This document shows, in pieces, positions 42,164 to 50,728 of a DNA stretch of 64,000 nucleotides (positions are counted from its first letter, which is position 1; every line of letters starts with the position of its first letter). The DNA lies in assembly GCF_002906165.1 (NCBI RefSeq), contig NZ_PPCN01000020.1, positions 18,897-82,896 of the forward strand, written 5' to 3'. The notes beneath the pieces are model-generated. The model ran no database searches. It was not told the origin of the DNA and saw nothing but the letters and a program-made list of their open reading frames with translations. A program made the translations under genes and the position numbers. Source of the stretch: Roseibium marinum (GTDB taxonomy: Bacteria > Pseudomonadota > Alphaproteobacteria > Rhizobiales > Stappiaceae).

Positions 42164-42971
42164 TTTCAGTCAAACCGGTCCACCGTGTTTGCAGTTCGGG
42201 CCAATGCGCCGAACCGCCGGCACGCATCGCCTCGGCGCTTCCGGGCGGCAGATGATCGGCGATGCCGGTTGAATAGGCCGGGAGCGCTTTCCAGGTGTCG
42301 AGCCAGGGGCCGACACGGGCGAACTCCTCTTCCCAAAAGCCGCTGAAGCCCAACCTGTCCAGACGGTCGACATAGGCGACCAGAGCGACATCGGCGATAC
42401 CGAGCCGGTTTCCACCGAGCCAGGGGCCTTCTTCAAGCTCGTCCTGCATGTCGGCAAACAGGCGTCTGAGATGCACCAGGGCCTGTCCGACATAGGCGGA
42501 AGCAATCCCGTTCAGGATCAGATCCTTGCGCTTTTGCCCCATGATCGGGTCCGGAAACCTGGCGGCCAGGGCGTCGATTTCGTCCCGGGTCTTTTCGGCG
42601 AGTATTTTCTTGCGCATCGCCGTCGAGAAACTGAGCGTGTTGATCGCCGCATGGATGGACAGGCAGCGCAGCAGCCAGTGCTCCGCGCGCACTCTCCCCG
42701 CCGGATCCCTGGGCATAAGCTGCGAGCTGAAATGCTCCCGGTCGAGATAGGCAAGAATGAGGCTCGATTCGACAACGACGAGATCGCCGTCGACCAGTGT
42801 CGGCACCACCGCGTCGGGATTCAGTTTCAGATAGCCGGGCTCGAACTGATCGCCCGCCTGGAGGTTCAGCATGCGGCTCTCGTAACGAAGCTCCATGAGC
42901 GCAAGGCCGACACGGACTTTCTGGGAGCAGACGCTGGTGGGTGCGTGGTGAAGCGTGAGCATGGCCGGCAT
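42150..42971 (-). CDS. Glutathione S-transferase family protein
   Basis: A 273-residue GST. The N-terminal thioredoxin-like domain begins LTLHHAPTSVCSQKVRVGLAL and includes VPTLVDGDLVVVESSLILAYL (the cis-Pro and Glu-Ser glutathione contacts). The C-terminal helical domain has the GNRLGIADVALVAYVDRL motif. It is somewhat long for the family. The final three codons (Arg-Ala-Leu) and the stop are encoded by the inverted repeat of the adjoining mobile element, so the native C-terminus was probably altered. It lies one base after the BKACE gene and ends the Liv operon. Confidence 0.88.
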   Translation of the reverse strand: MPAMLTLHHAPTSVCSQKVRVGLALMELRYESRMLNLQAGDQFEPGYLKLNPDAVVPTLVDGDLVVVESSLILAYLDREHFSSQLMPRDPAGRVRAEHWLLRCLSIHAAINTLSFSTAMRKKILAEKTRDEIDALAARFPDPIMGQKRKDLILNGIASAYVGQALVHLRRLFADMQDELEEGPWLGGNRLGIADVALVAYVDRLDRLGFSGFWEEEFARVGPWLDTWKALPAYSTGIADHLPPGSAEAMRAGGSAHWPELQTRWTGLTETRAL

Positions 42972-42972
42972 T

Positions 42973-43902
42973 TCAGAAATTCACCCTGTCGCCGCCCTTC
43001 AGCCCCAGCAGCTCGCGTGCCTCGTCGGGCGTTGCGACCTCGGTGCCGAGTTCCTCGACGATCCTGCGGATCTTGGCGACTTGCTGCGCATTGGATTCCG
43101 CAAGCTTGCCGCGGCTGATAAACAGGCTGTCCTCCAGCCCGACCCGGACGTTGCCGCCCATCTGGCTGGCGGTTGCCGCCATGGGGATTTGCGAGGCCCC
43201 GGCGGCCAGGACAGACCACCGGTAGTCGTCGCCGAACAGCTTGTCGGCGGTTTTCTTCATGAACACCAGATTGTCGATGTCCGCACCGATGCCACCGAGG
43301 ATGCCCATCACGAACTGGATGAAGATCGGAGCCTTGAAGAGGCCGACATCCATGCAGAATTTCAGATTGTAGAGATGGCCGACGTCGTAGCATTCATGCT
43401 CGAATTTGATGTCATGCGGCGCAAGGGTTTCGGCGGCCTCCCGGATATCGCGGAAGGTGTTGCGGAAGATATTGCCATCGGAATTTGCCACATAGTCCTT
43501 CTCCCAGTCGAATTTCCACGTGTCGTAGCGCTTGGCGAGCGGATGGAAGGAAAAGTTCATGCTGCCCATGTTCATCGAGCACATTTCGGCGCTGAAGGTG
43601 GCGGCGGGTTTGATCCTGTCCTGGATCGACAGGGTCAGGGAACCGCCGGTGGAAATGTTCACGACCGCGTCCGTGGCCTGTTTGATACGCGGCAGGAACG
43701 CGGTGAAATCGGCGGGGTCCACGGACGGCGCGCCGGTTTCGTTGTTGCGCGCGTGGAGGTGCAGGATAGAGGCTCCGGCTTCAGCCGCCTCGATCGCCTG
43801 GGCCGCGATATCGTCATACGTATAGGGCAGGGCATCCGACATGGTCGGCGTGTGGATCGCTCCGGTGACGGCGCAGGTGATGACGGTCTTCTGGCGTGCC
43901 AT
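42973..43902 (-). CDS. BKACE family beta-keto acid cleavage enzyme (DUF849)
   Basis: A 309-residue TIM-barrel enzyme of the 3-keto-5-aminohexanoate cleavage enzyme family. VITCAVTGAIHTP at the start and ILHLHARNNETGAPS, with the His-x-His zinc ligands, are characteristic; GGNVRVGLEDSLF near the end holds the late conserved Arg and Glu region. BKACE enzymes combine a beta-keto acid with acetyl-CoA to give acetoacetate and a new CoA ester. A 3-hydroxy-acid dehydrogenase in the same operon (48596-49519) could make the keto acid. Which keto acid is unknown. Confidence 0.93.
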   Translation of the reverse strand: MARQKTVITCAVTGAIHTPTMSDALPYTYDDIAAQAIEAAEAGASILHLHARNNETGAPSVDPADFTAFLPRIKQATDAVVNISTGGSLTLSIQDRIKPAATFSAEMCSMNMGSMNFSFHPLAKRYDTWKFDWEKDYVANSDGNIFRNTFRDIREAAETLAPHDIKFEHECYDVGHLYNLKFCMDVGLFKAPIFIQFVMGILGGIGADIDNLVFMKKTADKLFGDDYRWSVLAAGASQIPMAATASQMGGNVRVGLEDSLFISRGKLAESNAQQVAKIRRIVEELGTEVATPDEARELLGLKGGDRVNF

Positions 43903-43904
43903 GG

Positions 43905-44933
43905 TCAGTTTTCCTTGTTGGCGAGATTGCCCAGCACGCGATAGCCGAGCGGAAAGAGTTGGAGACCGAAGCGGATCTGGATCAGGCCCCAGATCCCCTT
44001 CGGGGCCTTTAACATCACCACGATGGCGACGAGGCCGAGGACAAGCAGATATGTCGTGCCCAGATCGGCCAGCGTCTCGCGAAGGGCGAAGAACACCAGC
44101 GTGCCGATGATCGGTCCTTCCAGCGTGCCGATGCCGCCGATCACGACGATGAAAATCACGAAGGCGGTCCAGTCGTTGACGCTGAAGGCCGCATCGGGCG
44201 AGATGCGCAGTTTCTGAAGGAAAATCAGCGCGCCCACGATCGCTGTCAGGGCCGCCGTCACAACATAGACGATGAATTTTGTGCGCCAGATGTCGATCCC
44301 CAGAGACCGCGCGGCGAGTTCGTTGTCCCGGATCGCGGTCAATGCGAGCCCCTTGCGCGAGCGCAGGAACAGATAGACAGCCGCAATGGTCCCGGCCGCC
44401 GCGCCGAGCGCGAGCCAGTAACTGAGCGCTTCGCGCCCGCTGCGCGAAGCCGCCAGAGACTTGACGATCCCCACCGGCAGCGACGTGCCGGACCCGCCGC
44501 CCAGCGCCCCGACCTGCGCGAAAACGAGGCGGAAGACTTCCGCCATCACCCATGTGCCGATTGCGAAATAGGCGCCGCGAAGCCGAAACAACAGCGCCGC
44601 CACCGGAACCGCGACAAGCGCGGCCAGCCCGCCGGCGGCCAGCAGCGCCACAACAGGATGAAGGCCCGCGAAAATCGTGAGCGCGAACAGGAGATAGCCG
44701 CCGAAACCGACGAAAGCCTGCTGGCCGACCGATACCAGTCCGGCATAACCGGCCATCAGGTTCCACAGGCTCGCGAGCGCCAGATAGAGAAAGACCTCGC
44801 TGAGAAGCCGCATGTCGGCCCGGCCCGCCCACCAGGGGGCGGCGGCCAGCACCAGCAGGACGATCAGTCCGGCCACGGCGGCAATGCGTGCGGCCCGCGA
44901 CGAACGCGTGACTTTGAACGGCCCGGCACTCAT
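43905..44933 (-). CDS. livM: Branched-chain amino acid-type ABC transporter permease (LivM)
   Basis: A 342-residue permease with about nine hydrophobic segments. LASLWNLMAGYAGLVSVGQQAFVGFGGY and SRKGLALTAIRDNELAARSLGID, FVIFIVVIGGIGTLEGPIIGTLVFF are standard LivM segments. ATG 44933 overlaps the livH stop. It belongs to a HAAT-type importer encoded by 43905-48558; in catabolic clusters these often carry aromatic or other organic acids rather than amino acids. Confidence 0.93.
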   Translation of the reverse strand: MSAGPFKVTRSSRAARIAAVAGLIVLLVLAAAPWWAGRADMRLLSEVFLYLALASLWNLMAGYAGLVSVGQQAFVGFGGYLLFALTIFAGLHPVVALLAAGGLAALVAVPVAALLFRLRGAYFAIGTWVMAEVFRLVFAQVGALGGGSGTSLPVGIVKSLAASRSGREALSYWLALGAAAGTIAAVYLFLRSRKGLALTAIRDNELAARSLGIDIWRTKFIVYVVTAALTAIVGALIFLQKLRISPDAAFSVNDWTAFVIFIVVIGGIGTLEGPIIGTLVFFALRETLADLGTTYLLVLGLVAIVVMLKAPKGIWGLIQIRFGLQLFPLGYRVLGNLANKEN

Positions 44934-45793
44934 CCCGTCACCTTCGGGAACAGACCGCTGGGGCGCACCGCGAGGATCAGCAGGAAAACGATATGTCCGG
45001 CGAGCAGTTGCCAGCCCGGATCGATTTTGGCGCCGACGGTCTGCGCCACACCCAGAATGACGCCGCCCGCCAGCGTACCCCAGAGATTTCCCAGCCCGCC
45101 GATAATCACCGCCTCGAAGCCGAAAATCAGGCGGCTGCCGCCGATCGCGGGATCGAAGCTGGTCCGGATGCCGAGGAAAATGCCTGCCACGGCGGTGACG
45201 GCCAGTGCCAGCGCCATGGCGTAGCCGTAGACATGGGCCTTGTTGAGACCCATGAGCTGGGCGATGTCCTGATTGTCGGAGGTGGCGCGGAAGGCGCGGC
45301 CGAGCGCCGTATTGTAAAACACCCACTGGAGCGCGCCGACGATCGCCACGGCGACAGCGAACGTAAGCAGCGGCAGGACACCGAGACTGATCCCTCCCAG
45401 GGAGACGCTTGCGGTTTCCAGCGCACCCGCATCCATCTTTTGCGGATCGGCGGTATAAATTTCCAGAAGCGCGTTTTGCAGGATGACCGACAGTCCGAAG
45501 GTCACCAGAAGCGGCGGCAGGATATCGTTGCCCAGCGTCCGGTTGAGGATGCCGATTTGCAGAAGGAAGCCGATTGCCGCCAGGGCCGGCGCAACCAGGA
45601 CCAGGGCCAGCAACGGATGCAGCCCGAGCGCCACCGATGTCGTCAGGCCCAGATAGGCAGCCAGCACGATGAGGTCGCCATGGGCGATGTTCACCAGCCG
45701 CATCACGCCGAAGATCAGGCTCAGGCCCGCGGCGAAAAGCGCATAGAGCCCACCCAGCAACACACCCTGTATGACCGCGTTCAACCACTCCAT
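44930..45793 (-). CDS. livH: Branched-chain amino acid-type ABC transporter permease (LivH)
   Basis: A 287-residue permease, eight hydrophobic segments, with GGLYALFAAGLSLIFGVMRLVNIAHGDLIVLAAY at the N-terminus and RAFRATSDNQDIAQLMGLN (the coupling loop). It overlaps livM by four bases and starts one base before the end of livF. Confidence 0.94.
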   Translation of the reverse strand: MEWLNAVIQGVLLGGLYALFAAGLSLIFGVMRLVNIAHGDLIVLAAYLGLTTSVALGLHPLLALVLVAPALAAIGFLLQIGILNRTLGNDILPPLLVTFGLSVILQNALLEIYTADPQKMDAGALETASVSLGGISLGVLPLLTFAVAVAIVGALQWVFYNTALGRAFRATSDNQDIAQLMGLNKAHVYGYAMALALAVTAVAGIFLGIRTSFDPAIGGSRLIFGFEAVIIGGLGNLWGTLAGGVILGVAQTVGAKIDPGWQLLAGHIVFLLILAVRPSGLFPKVTG

Positions 45794-45794
45794 G

Positions 45795-46502
45795 TCATTC
45801 GATCCCGAAGTAGGCGCGCGAGATGTCTTCGCGAGATACCGTGGTCGAGGCGCCCTCCAGGGACACCCGGCCTTCCTGCAGGCAATAGACCCTGGAGGAG
45901 ATCGAAAGTGCCTTGGTGATGTCCTGCTCGACGATCACCGCGCTCATGCCCTGGGAAACGATGCCCGGCAGAGCGCGGTAGATGTCCCTGATGACGATCG
46001 GTGCGAGGCCGAGGCTGATTTCGTCGAACAGGATCAGATCCGGGTTCGCCATCAACGCCCGGCCGATAGCCACCATCTGCTGTTGCCCCCCTGACAGGGA
46101 TGTCGATGGCTGCCTTTTGCGTTCCTCGAGGATCGGAAAGAGGCTGTAGACCCGTTTCAGCGACCACGGTCCCTGACGCCCGGAACGTCCTCCGATGAGA
46201 AGGTTTTCCTCAACCGACAGCGATGGAAACAGCTGACGCCCTTCCGGCACCAGCGCGATGCCGCGCCTGGCAACCTGATCGGCCCGCAGTGCGCCGATCG
46301 GTACGTTGCGGAATTTTATCTCGTCGGCACCGTTTCGGATGAGACCCGCAATGGAGCGCATGAGCGTCGTCTTGCCGGCGCCATTGGCCCCGATGATCGC
46401 CAGAACATCCCCTTCGGCGAGGGTCATGTCCACGCCGTAAAGCGCCTGGAAATCACCGTAACGGGCATCGAGGCCGGCAATCTGGAGGATCGGATCAGGC
46501 AT
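45795..46502 (-). CDS. livF: Branched-chain amino acid-type ABC transporter ATPase (LivF)
   Basis: A 235-residue ATPase: Walker A GANGAGKTT, signature LSGGQQQMVAIGRAL, Walker B LILFDEISLGL. ATG 46502 gives MPDPILQIAGLDARYG, the normal LivF start; a TTG 15 bases upstream is rejected. It overlaps livG by about 8 bases. Confidence 0.93.
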   Translation of the reverse strand: MPDPILQIAGLDARYGDFQALYGVDMTLAEGDVLAIIGANGAGKTTLMRSIAGLIRNGADEIKFRNVPIGALRADQVARRGIALVPEGRQLFPSLSVEENLLIGGRSGRQGPWSLKRVYSLFPILEERKRQPSTSLSGGQQQMVAIGRALMANPDLILFDEISLGLAPIVIRDIYRALPGIVSQGMSAVIVEQDITKALSISSRVYCLQEGRVSLEGASTTVSREDISRAYFGIE

Positions 46503-47223
46503 CGGCCTCAATTCCAAGATAGATTTCCCTGACTTCTCGGCTTTCCATGACGTCGCGCGGTGCGCCCTCGGCGATCTTGCGGCCGAAATCGATCACGATG
46601 AGGCGCCCGACCACCGCAAGCAGGGCATGCACGACATGCTCGATCCAGATGATCGAGACCCCCGAGGCGTGGATGTTGCGGATCGTCGCCACCAGCGCGG
46701 CGCATTCGCCTTCCGTCAGCCCCCCGGCGATCTCGTCGAGGAGCAGCAGCTTGGGCCTGGCGCAGAGCGCGCGGGTCAGTTCAAGACGCTTGCGATCGAG
46801 AAGCGTGAGACTGCCGGCAAACTGATTGGCCCTGGGCAAAAGCTCCGTCTGATCAAGGACCTTTAGGCAAAGTTGTTCGGCTTTTCCGCCTGAAAGCCCT
46901 GCCGCCTGGGTTGCGGCGACCATGGCGTTTTCGAATACCGTGAGACCTGAAAAGGGCTGTGGAACCTGAAAGCTGCGGGCGATCCCCATCCGGCTTCGGG
47001 CCGCAGCGCCCTGTCCGGTGATATTCCGCCCGTCGAAATGCACGCTGCCGCTATCCGGCGCGACCGTTCCGGTGATCAGATTGAACATCGACGTCTTGCC
47101 GGCACCGTTCGGGCCGATGACGCCGAGCGCCTCGCCGCGCACGAGCCCGTAATCGAGATCGTCGGCAACGGTGACGGCGCCGTAGGCTTTCGACAGTTTC
47201 TCAAGACGAAGGATGGTTGTCAT
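46495..47223 (-). CDS. livG: Branched-chain amino acid-type ABC transporter ATPase (LivG)
   Basis: A 242-residue ATPase: Walker A GPNGAGKTS, Walker B LLLLDEIAGGL, and the LivG-type ending VVHALLAVVGRLIVIDFGRKIAEG. The signature is unusual: the expected LSGGQ is replaced by the region SLTLLDRKRLELTRALC, where LDRKRLE stands in as in many LivG proteins. ATG 47223 is chosen from family length. It follows a hairpin after the binding-protein gene. Confidence 0.92.
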   Translation of the reverse strand: MTTILRLEKLSKAYGAVTVADDLDYGLVRGEALGVIGPNGAGKTSMFNLITGTVAPDSGSVHFDGRNITGQGAAARSRMGIARSFQVPQPFSGLTVFENAMVAATQAAGLSGGKAEQLCLKVLDQTELLPRANQFAGSLTLLDRKRLELTRALCARPKLLLLDEIAGGLTEGECAALVATIRNIHASGVSIIWIEHVVHALLAVVGRLIVIDFGRKIAEGAPRDVMESREVREIYLGIEADA

Positions 47224-47240
47224 AATGGTCTCGTCAGGTT

Positions 47241-47272
47241 GGGTGACGGCGCCGGGCGGGAGCACGTCACCC
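47241..47272 (-). promoter_or_regulatory. Intercistronic hairpin between livJ-type and livG genes
   Basis: GGGTGACG and CGTCACCC form an 8-bp perfect stem with a 16-base GC-rich loop in the 57-base gap after the binding-protein stop. No U-tract follows. It is the third binding-protein gene in the window followed by such a stem. Confidence 0.6.
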
Positions 47273-47280
47273 GTTGCCTG

Positions 47281-48558
47281 TCAAAGCAGCTTCAGCTCGC
47301 CTGTCAGCGGAATTTCGGGCGCATGCGCGTTGGCCACGATCTTCAGATCGTACGCATCTCCCTCCTTCTGCCACTGACCGGCCACCAGAGGCGTCTTGGT
47401 GACGTTGTTGATCGGACCGTCCGCCCAGTTGAGGGTTCCCACGATGGTATCGAGATTGGTCTCCGCGATGGCTGCGATGTTGGCCTCGGGATCCTCCAGG
47501 TCCTGTGATCTGCGCACGACGTCGGCAACCACCTCGAAAAGCGCGTGCTTGAATCCGATGGGCTGGGTCCAGGGACGGCCCGAGACTTCGCTGTAACCTT
47601 CGGCAAGCTGCTTCGCGCTCGCCCCGGTCAGGGACGACGAGAACGGATGGGCGGGTGACCACCAGACCTCCGAGGAAAGCCCGTCACCGCGGTCTCCGAG
47701 CGACTCGATGACCGATGGGAACAACAGCGCCTTGCCGATGGTGACGATCCTGGGGCTGAACCCCTGCTGAGCGGCCTGCGCCCAGAACGTCGCGAAATCC
47801 GGAGGGATCATGTTCCCGGTGACGATCTCGCAACCAGCCTCCTTGAACGCGTTGATGTAGTTGGAGAAGTCGTCGGATAGCGGCTGATAGCGTCCAGGGT
47901 CGGTCAGCGCGTAACCGGCGGCCGCGAGCGGCTTGGGCAGGCCCAGCTCCCGATCGCCCCAGGCGTTGCCGTCGGCGTCGTTCGGGAACAGCCCGCCGAC
48001 CGTCTTGTTGACGCCAGCGCCGCCCCACATGTCGAGGAAGGCGGCAATGACATCCTCCAGTCCCCAGAAGAAATGATAGGTCCACTGGAAGCCCTGGCCC
48101 GGCACGCCGTTGCGTCCGAAGAAATAAGGTTGCCACGGACAGTCGGTGGTGATGCAGGGAACCTCGTTGATTTCCGCCTGGTCGGCAACCGGGTTCACCG
48201 TGTCCGGTGTCGAGGCGGCAACGATGATGTCGACTTCATCGGAGAGGATGAGATCCGCCGCGACTTCCGCCGCCCGGTTCGGGTTCGACTGGCTGTCCTT
48301 GGAGACGATCTCGACCGACCAGATCTTGCCGTTGTTCTCAAGACCGGCGGAGAACGCTTCCTGGATCGCGCCGAGCACGAAATCGTCCGCTTCGGCGAAA
48401 CCGGCCAGCGGACCGGTGCGCGGGCTGACATGGCCGACCCGCAGCGTCGGATTTGCGGCAAAGGCCCGGCTGTTTCTCAAGATGGCCGGGGCCGCGAGCA
48501 CACCTGCGGTTGCCGCAAGAAAGCTGCGGCGCGAGGGGTATTTGAACGAATGTGTCAT
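47281..48558 (-). CDS. ABC transporter substrate-binding protein (LivJ type) with Tat signal
   Basis: A 425-residue periplasmic binding protein. The N-terminus has a twin-arginine signal, Ser9-Arg10-Arg11-Ser-Phe-Leu, followed by AATAGVLAAPAILRNSRAFAA. The mature part is LivJ-like: RVGHVSPRTGPLAGFAEAD, then SKDSQSNPNRAAEVAADLI and DIIVAASTPDTVNPVADQAE. Tat export suggests folding before export. ATG 48558 is fixed by the signal. It is 37 bases downstream of the 3-hydroxyacyl-CoA-dehydrogenase-like gene and feeds the LivFGHM importer. Confidence 0.93.
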   Translation of the reverse strand: MTHSFKYPSRRSFLAATAGVLAAPAILRNSRAFAANPTLRVGHVSPRTGPLAGFAEADDFVLGAIQEAFSAGLENNGKIWSVEIVSKDSQSNPNRAAEVAADLILSDEVDIIVAASTPDTVNPVADQAEINEVPCITTDCPWQPYFFGRNGVPGQGFQWTYHFFWGLEDVIAAFLDMWGGAGVNKTVGGLFPNDADGNAWGDRELGLPKPLAAAGYALTDPGRYQPLSDDFSNYINAFKEAGCEIVTGNMIPPDFATFWAQAAQQGFSPRIVTIGKALLFPSVIESLGDRGDGLSSEVWWSPAHPFSSSLTGASAKQLAEGYSEVSGRPWTQPIGFKHALFEVVADVVRRSQDLEDPEANIAAIAETNLDTIVGTLNWADGPINNVTKTPLVAGQWQKEGDAYDLKIVANAHAPEIPLTGELKLL

Positions 48559-48595
48559 GTCGCCTCCCAGTGCCGGCCTCCTCGCCGGCGCGTGT

Positions 48596-49519
48596 TCACT
48601 CTTCCAAGATCGTTTCAAGCCTTTTCAGATGGGTGGTAACGCGCTTGCGGACCTTGTCGGCCTCTTCGGGCGTCCATTTGCGGAATCCTTCTCCGCTTTT
48701 CATGCCGAGCTTTCCATCGGCCACGAGTTTTTCCAGGTAGGGGGACGGCCCCGGCCGGCTCTCCAGGTCGGCAAGCACCGTGTTGTGAATGTCGAGCGTG
48801 AGATCGGTGCCCACGAGATCGGCGTTCTCCAGGGGCCCGAGGACCGACAGGCGCCTGCCGAAACAGGACTTGATCACCGTATCGACCGATTCCGCGTCGC
48901 AGATCCCGCGTTCCACCAGGCTGATCGCCTCGCGCCAGAGCGCATGCTGGAGCCGGTTGCCGATGAAGCCCGGAACGTCCTTCGCCACACAAACCGGTGT
49001 CTTTCCAGCCTCGCCGAGAAGCGACATCATGGTGTCCACCGTCTCATCGGAGGTCCATTCGGTCCGGATCACTTCGACGAGCGGAATCATATGCGGCGGA
49101 TTCCACCAGTGCGTCCCCAGGGACCGGCCCCTTTTCCCGAGCTTCTGCATGATCGCGGTGATCGGCATCACCGAGGTGTTGGAGGCCAGCAGGCTGTCGC
49201 CGGGCGCATGGGCCTCGATTTCGGCGAAAATCTGCTGTTTGAGGTCCATCTTCTCCGGCGCGGCCTCGAACACCGCGAAGCTGTCCGAAACGGCAGCCTG
49301 CAGGCTTTCGCAAGTCTCGACATTGCTCAGGATCTCATCGATCCGACCGGCATCTTCTCCCATCAGGGAAAGGCTCTCGGCGATACGTCCGGTCACGGCC
49401 GCCAGAGCGTCCGCAACGGGGTCGGTCACCAGGACCCGGTGTCCGGCTTTCGCCAGGGTCAGCGCGATACCGTGGCCCATGAGCCCGGCGCCGATCACTG
49501 CTATGGGGCGCTTTTCCAT
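48596..49519 (-). CDS. 3-hydroxyacyl-CoA dehydrogenase-family 3-hydroxyacid dehydrogenase
   Basis: A 307-residue NAD-dependent enzyme: IAVIGAGLMGHGIALTLAKAGH is the nucleotide loop, SNTSVMPIT and GTHWWNPPHMIPLVEVI carry the catalytic Ser, His and Asn region, and DVPGFIGNRLQHALWREA starts the C-terminal domain. Its length and WWNPPHMIPLVE are closer to the lambda-crystallin/carnitine dehydrogenase branch, which oxidises free 3-hydroxy acids. It could make the beta-keto acid that the BKACE enzyme of the same operon cleaves. Three bases separate it from the SDR gene. Confidence 0.9.
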   Translation of the reverse strand: MEKRPIAVIGAGLMGHGIALTLAKAGHRVLVTDPVADALAAVTGRIAESLSLMGEDAGRIDEILSNVETCESLQAAVSDSFAVFEAAPEKMDLKQQIFAEIEAHAPGDSLLASNTSVMPITAIMQKLGKRGRSLGTHWWNPPHMIPLVEVIRTEWTSDETVDTMMSLLGEAGKTPVCVAKDVPGFIGNRLQHALWREAISLVERGICDAESVDTVIKSCFGRRLSVLGPLENADLVGTDLTLDIHNTVLADLESRPGPSPYLEKLVADGKLGMKSGEGFRKWTPEEADKVRKRVTTHLKRLETILEE

Positions 49520-49522
49520 GTG

Positions 49523-50320
49523 TTATCCCGCCGTATAGCCGCCATCGGCGTAAAGAATGTGCCCCGTGTAGAAGTCGCTTGCCCTGGAGGACAGGAACAG
49601 AAGCGGTCCGGCAAGGTCTTCCGGTTCGCCCAAGCGGCCTTTCGGCACGCGCGTGAGAAAGCCCTTGCGCACGGTTTCCGCTTCTTCCGTCTCCGCGAAC
49701 ATCCAGGCCGTCAGCGGCGAGCGGAACACCGTCGGGGCGATGGCATTCACCGTGATCCCGGTCGGCCCGAGTTCGCAGCCGAGCGCCTTGGTGATGCCGT
49801 CGACCGCGGATTTGGACGCGCAATAGGCGGTGTAGCCGGCAGGATGACCGAGGAGCCCCCGCGCCGAGGACACGAGCACGATTTTTCCGCCGCCCCCCTG
49901 CGCCTTCATCTGCACCGTAGCCGCCCGCGCCAGAAGCCAGCTCTGGGTCACATTGGCATCCATGACGTCGGTAAACGTCTCCGGTGACATCTCGTCGATC
50001 TTGGCGACCTTGTTCATGCCGGACGCGACAACCAGGATGTCGAGCGATCCGAAGGCCTCGACGGCCCTCGCAACGAGATCGGCGCAGACCGCCTCATCCG
50101 TCGGACGGACATTCGCCTCGACCACCTCAGCGCCGATCTTCCGGCACTCCGCGGCAATTTCGGCGAGCGCGTCCGCGGATCCGGCCGCCAGAACCAGCTT
50201 GCAGCCGGCCCCCGCCAGAACCTTCGCGGCAACCATGCCGAAGGCGCCGGAGGCTCCGGTGACCAGGGCCACCTTGCCGGAAACGTCGAACATAGACATC
50301 GGATTCGTCAATTCGGACAT
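49523..50320 (-). CDS. Short-chain dehydrogenase/reductase
   Basis: A 265-residue SDR. The nucleotide loop is TGASGAFGMVAA (Ala where many have Gly), the usual NNAG is replaced by ASGMN, Ser sits in LVSSARGLLG and the catalytic pair in YTAYCASK. Closest in feel to gluconate 5-dehydrogenase-like SDRs. It lies between the cupin and 3-hydroxyacid dehydrogenase genes with 3-base gaps, so it works in the same pathway, probably on a secondary alcohol or ketone. Substrate unknown. Confidence 0.9.
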   Translation of the reverse strand: MSELTNPMSMFDVSGKVALVTGASGAFGMVAAKVLAGAGCKLVLAAGSADALAEIAAECRKIGAEVVEANVRPTDEAVCADLVARAVEAFGSLDILVVASGMNKVAKIDEMSPETFTDVMDANVTQSWLLARAATVQMKAQGGGGKIVLVSSARGLLGHPAGYTAYCASKSAVDGITKALGCELGPTGITVNAIAPTVFRSPLTAWMFAETEEAETVRKGFLTRVPKGRLGEPEDLAGPLLFLSSRASDFYTGHILYADGGYTAG

Positions 50321-50323
50321 GGC

Positions 50324-50668
50324 TTATCCTTTCGGCGGGTAGGGAATGACGACCAGCATCTTGCAGACGTGGTTCGACCTGTTCTCGATCCGCCGCTCCA
50401 GTCCGGGCGGGATGGTGCAACTGTCCATCGCGCGCAGGATTTCGGACCTGCCGTCCCACTCGATGGTCATCTCGCCTTCGAGCACGACATAGACTTTTTC
50501 AAAGGGCGTTGAATCCGGCCCGGCCCCTCCGCCGGGGAGAAACTGGGAGTAGCCGACCCACTGGTTGGTCGGCCCTCCCTCTTCGAAACCCTGCAAACGG
50601 AGCCCGTGGACACCCCAGTGATTGGGGGCCTCGTAGGCCTGTGCTTCCTCGAAACGCTTGATATGCAT
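50324..50668 (-). CDS. Small cupin domain protein
   Basis: A 114-residue single cupin. The first motif region is GGGAGPDSTPFEKVYVVLEGEMTIEW, in which one of the usual His ligands is missing, and the second is LRAMDSCTIPPGLERRIENRSN. It may be a binding or isomerising accessory rather than a metal dioxygenase. Three bases upstream of the SDR gene and 60 bases after the cyclase-family gene. Confidence 0.8.
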   Translation of the reverse strand: MHIKRFEEAQAYEAPNHWGVHGLRLQGFEEGGPTNQWVGYSQFLPGGGAGPDSTPFEKVYVVLEGEMTIEWDGRSEILRAMDSCTIPPGLERRIENRSNHVCKMLVVIPYPPKG

Positions 50669-50728
50669 CGCGTTCCCCTCCCGTGGATCGAAAATTCATG
50701 TAAGACCGCCCGTTCAGGCGGTTGTTGC

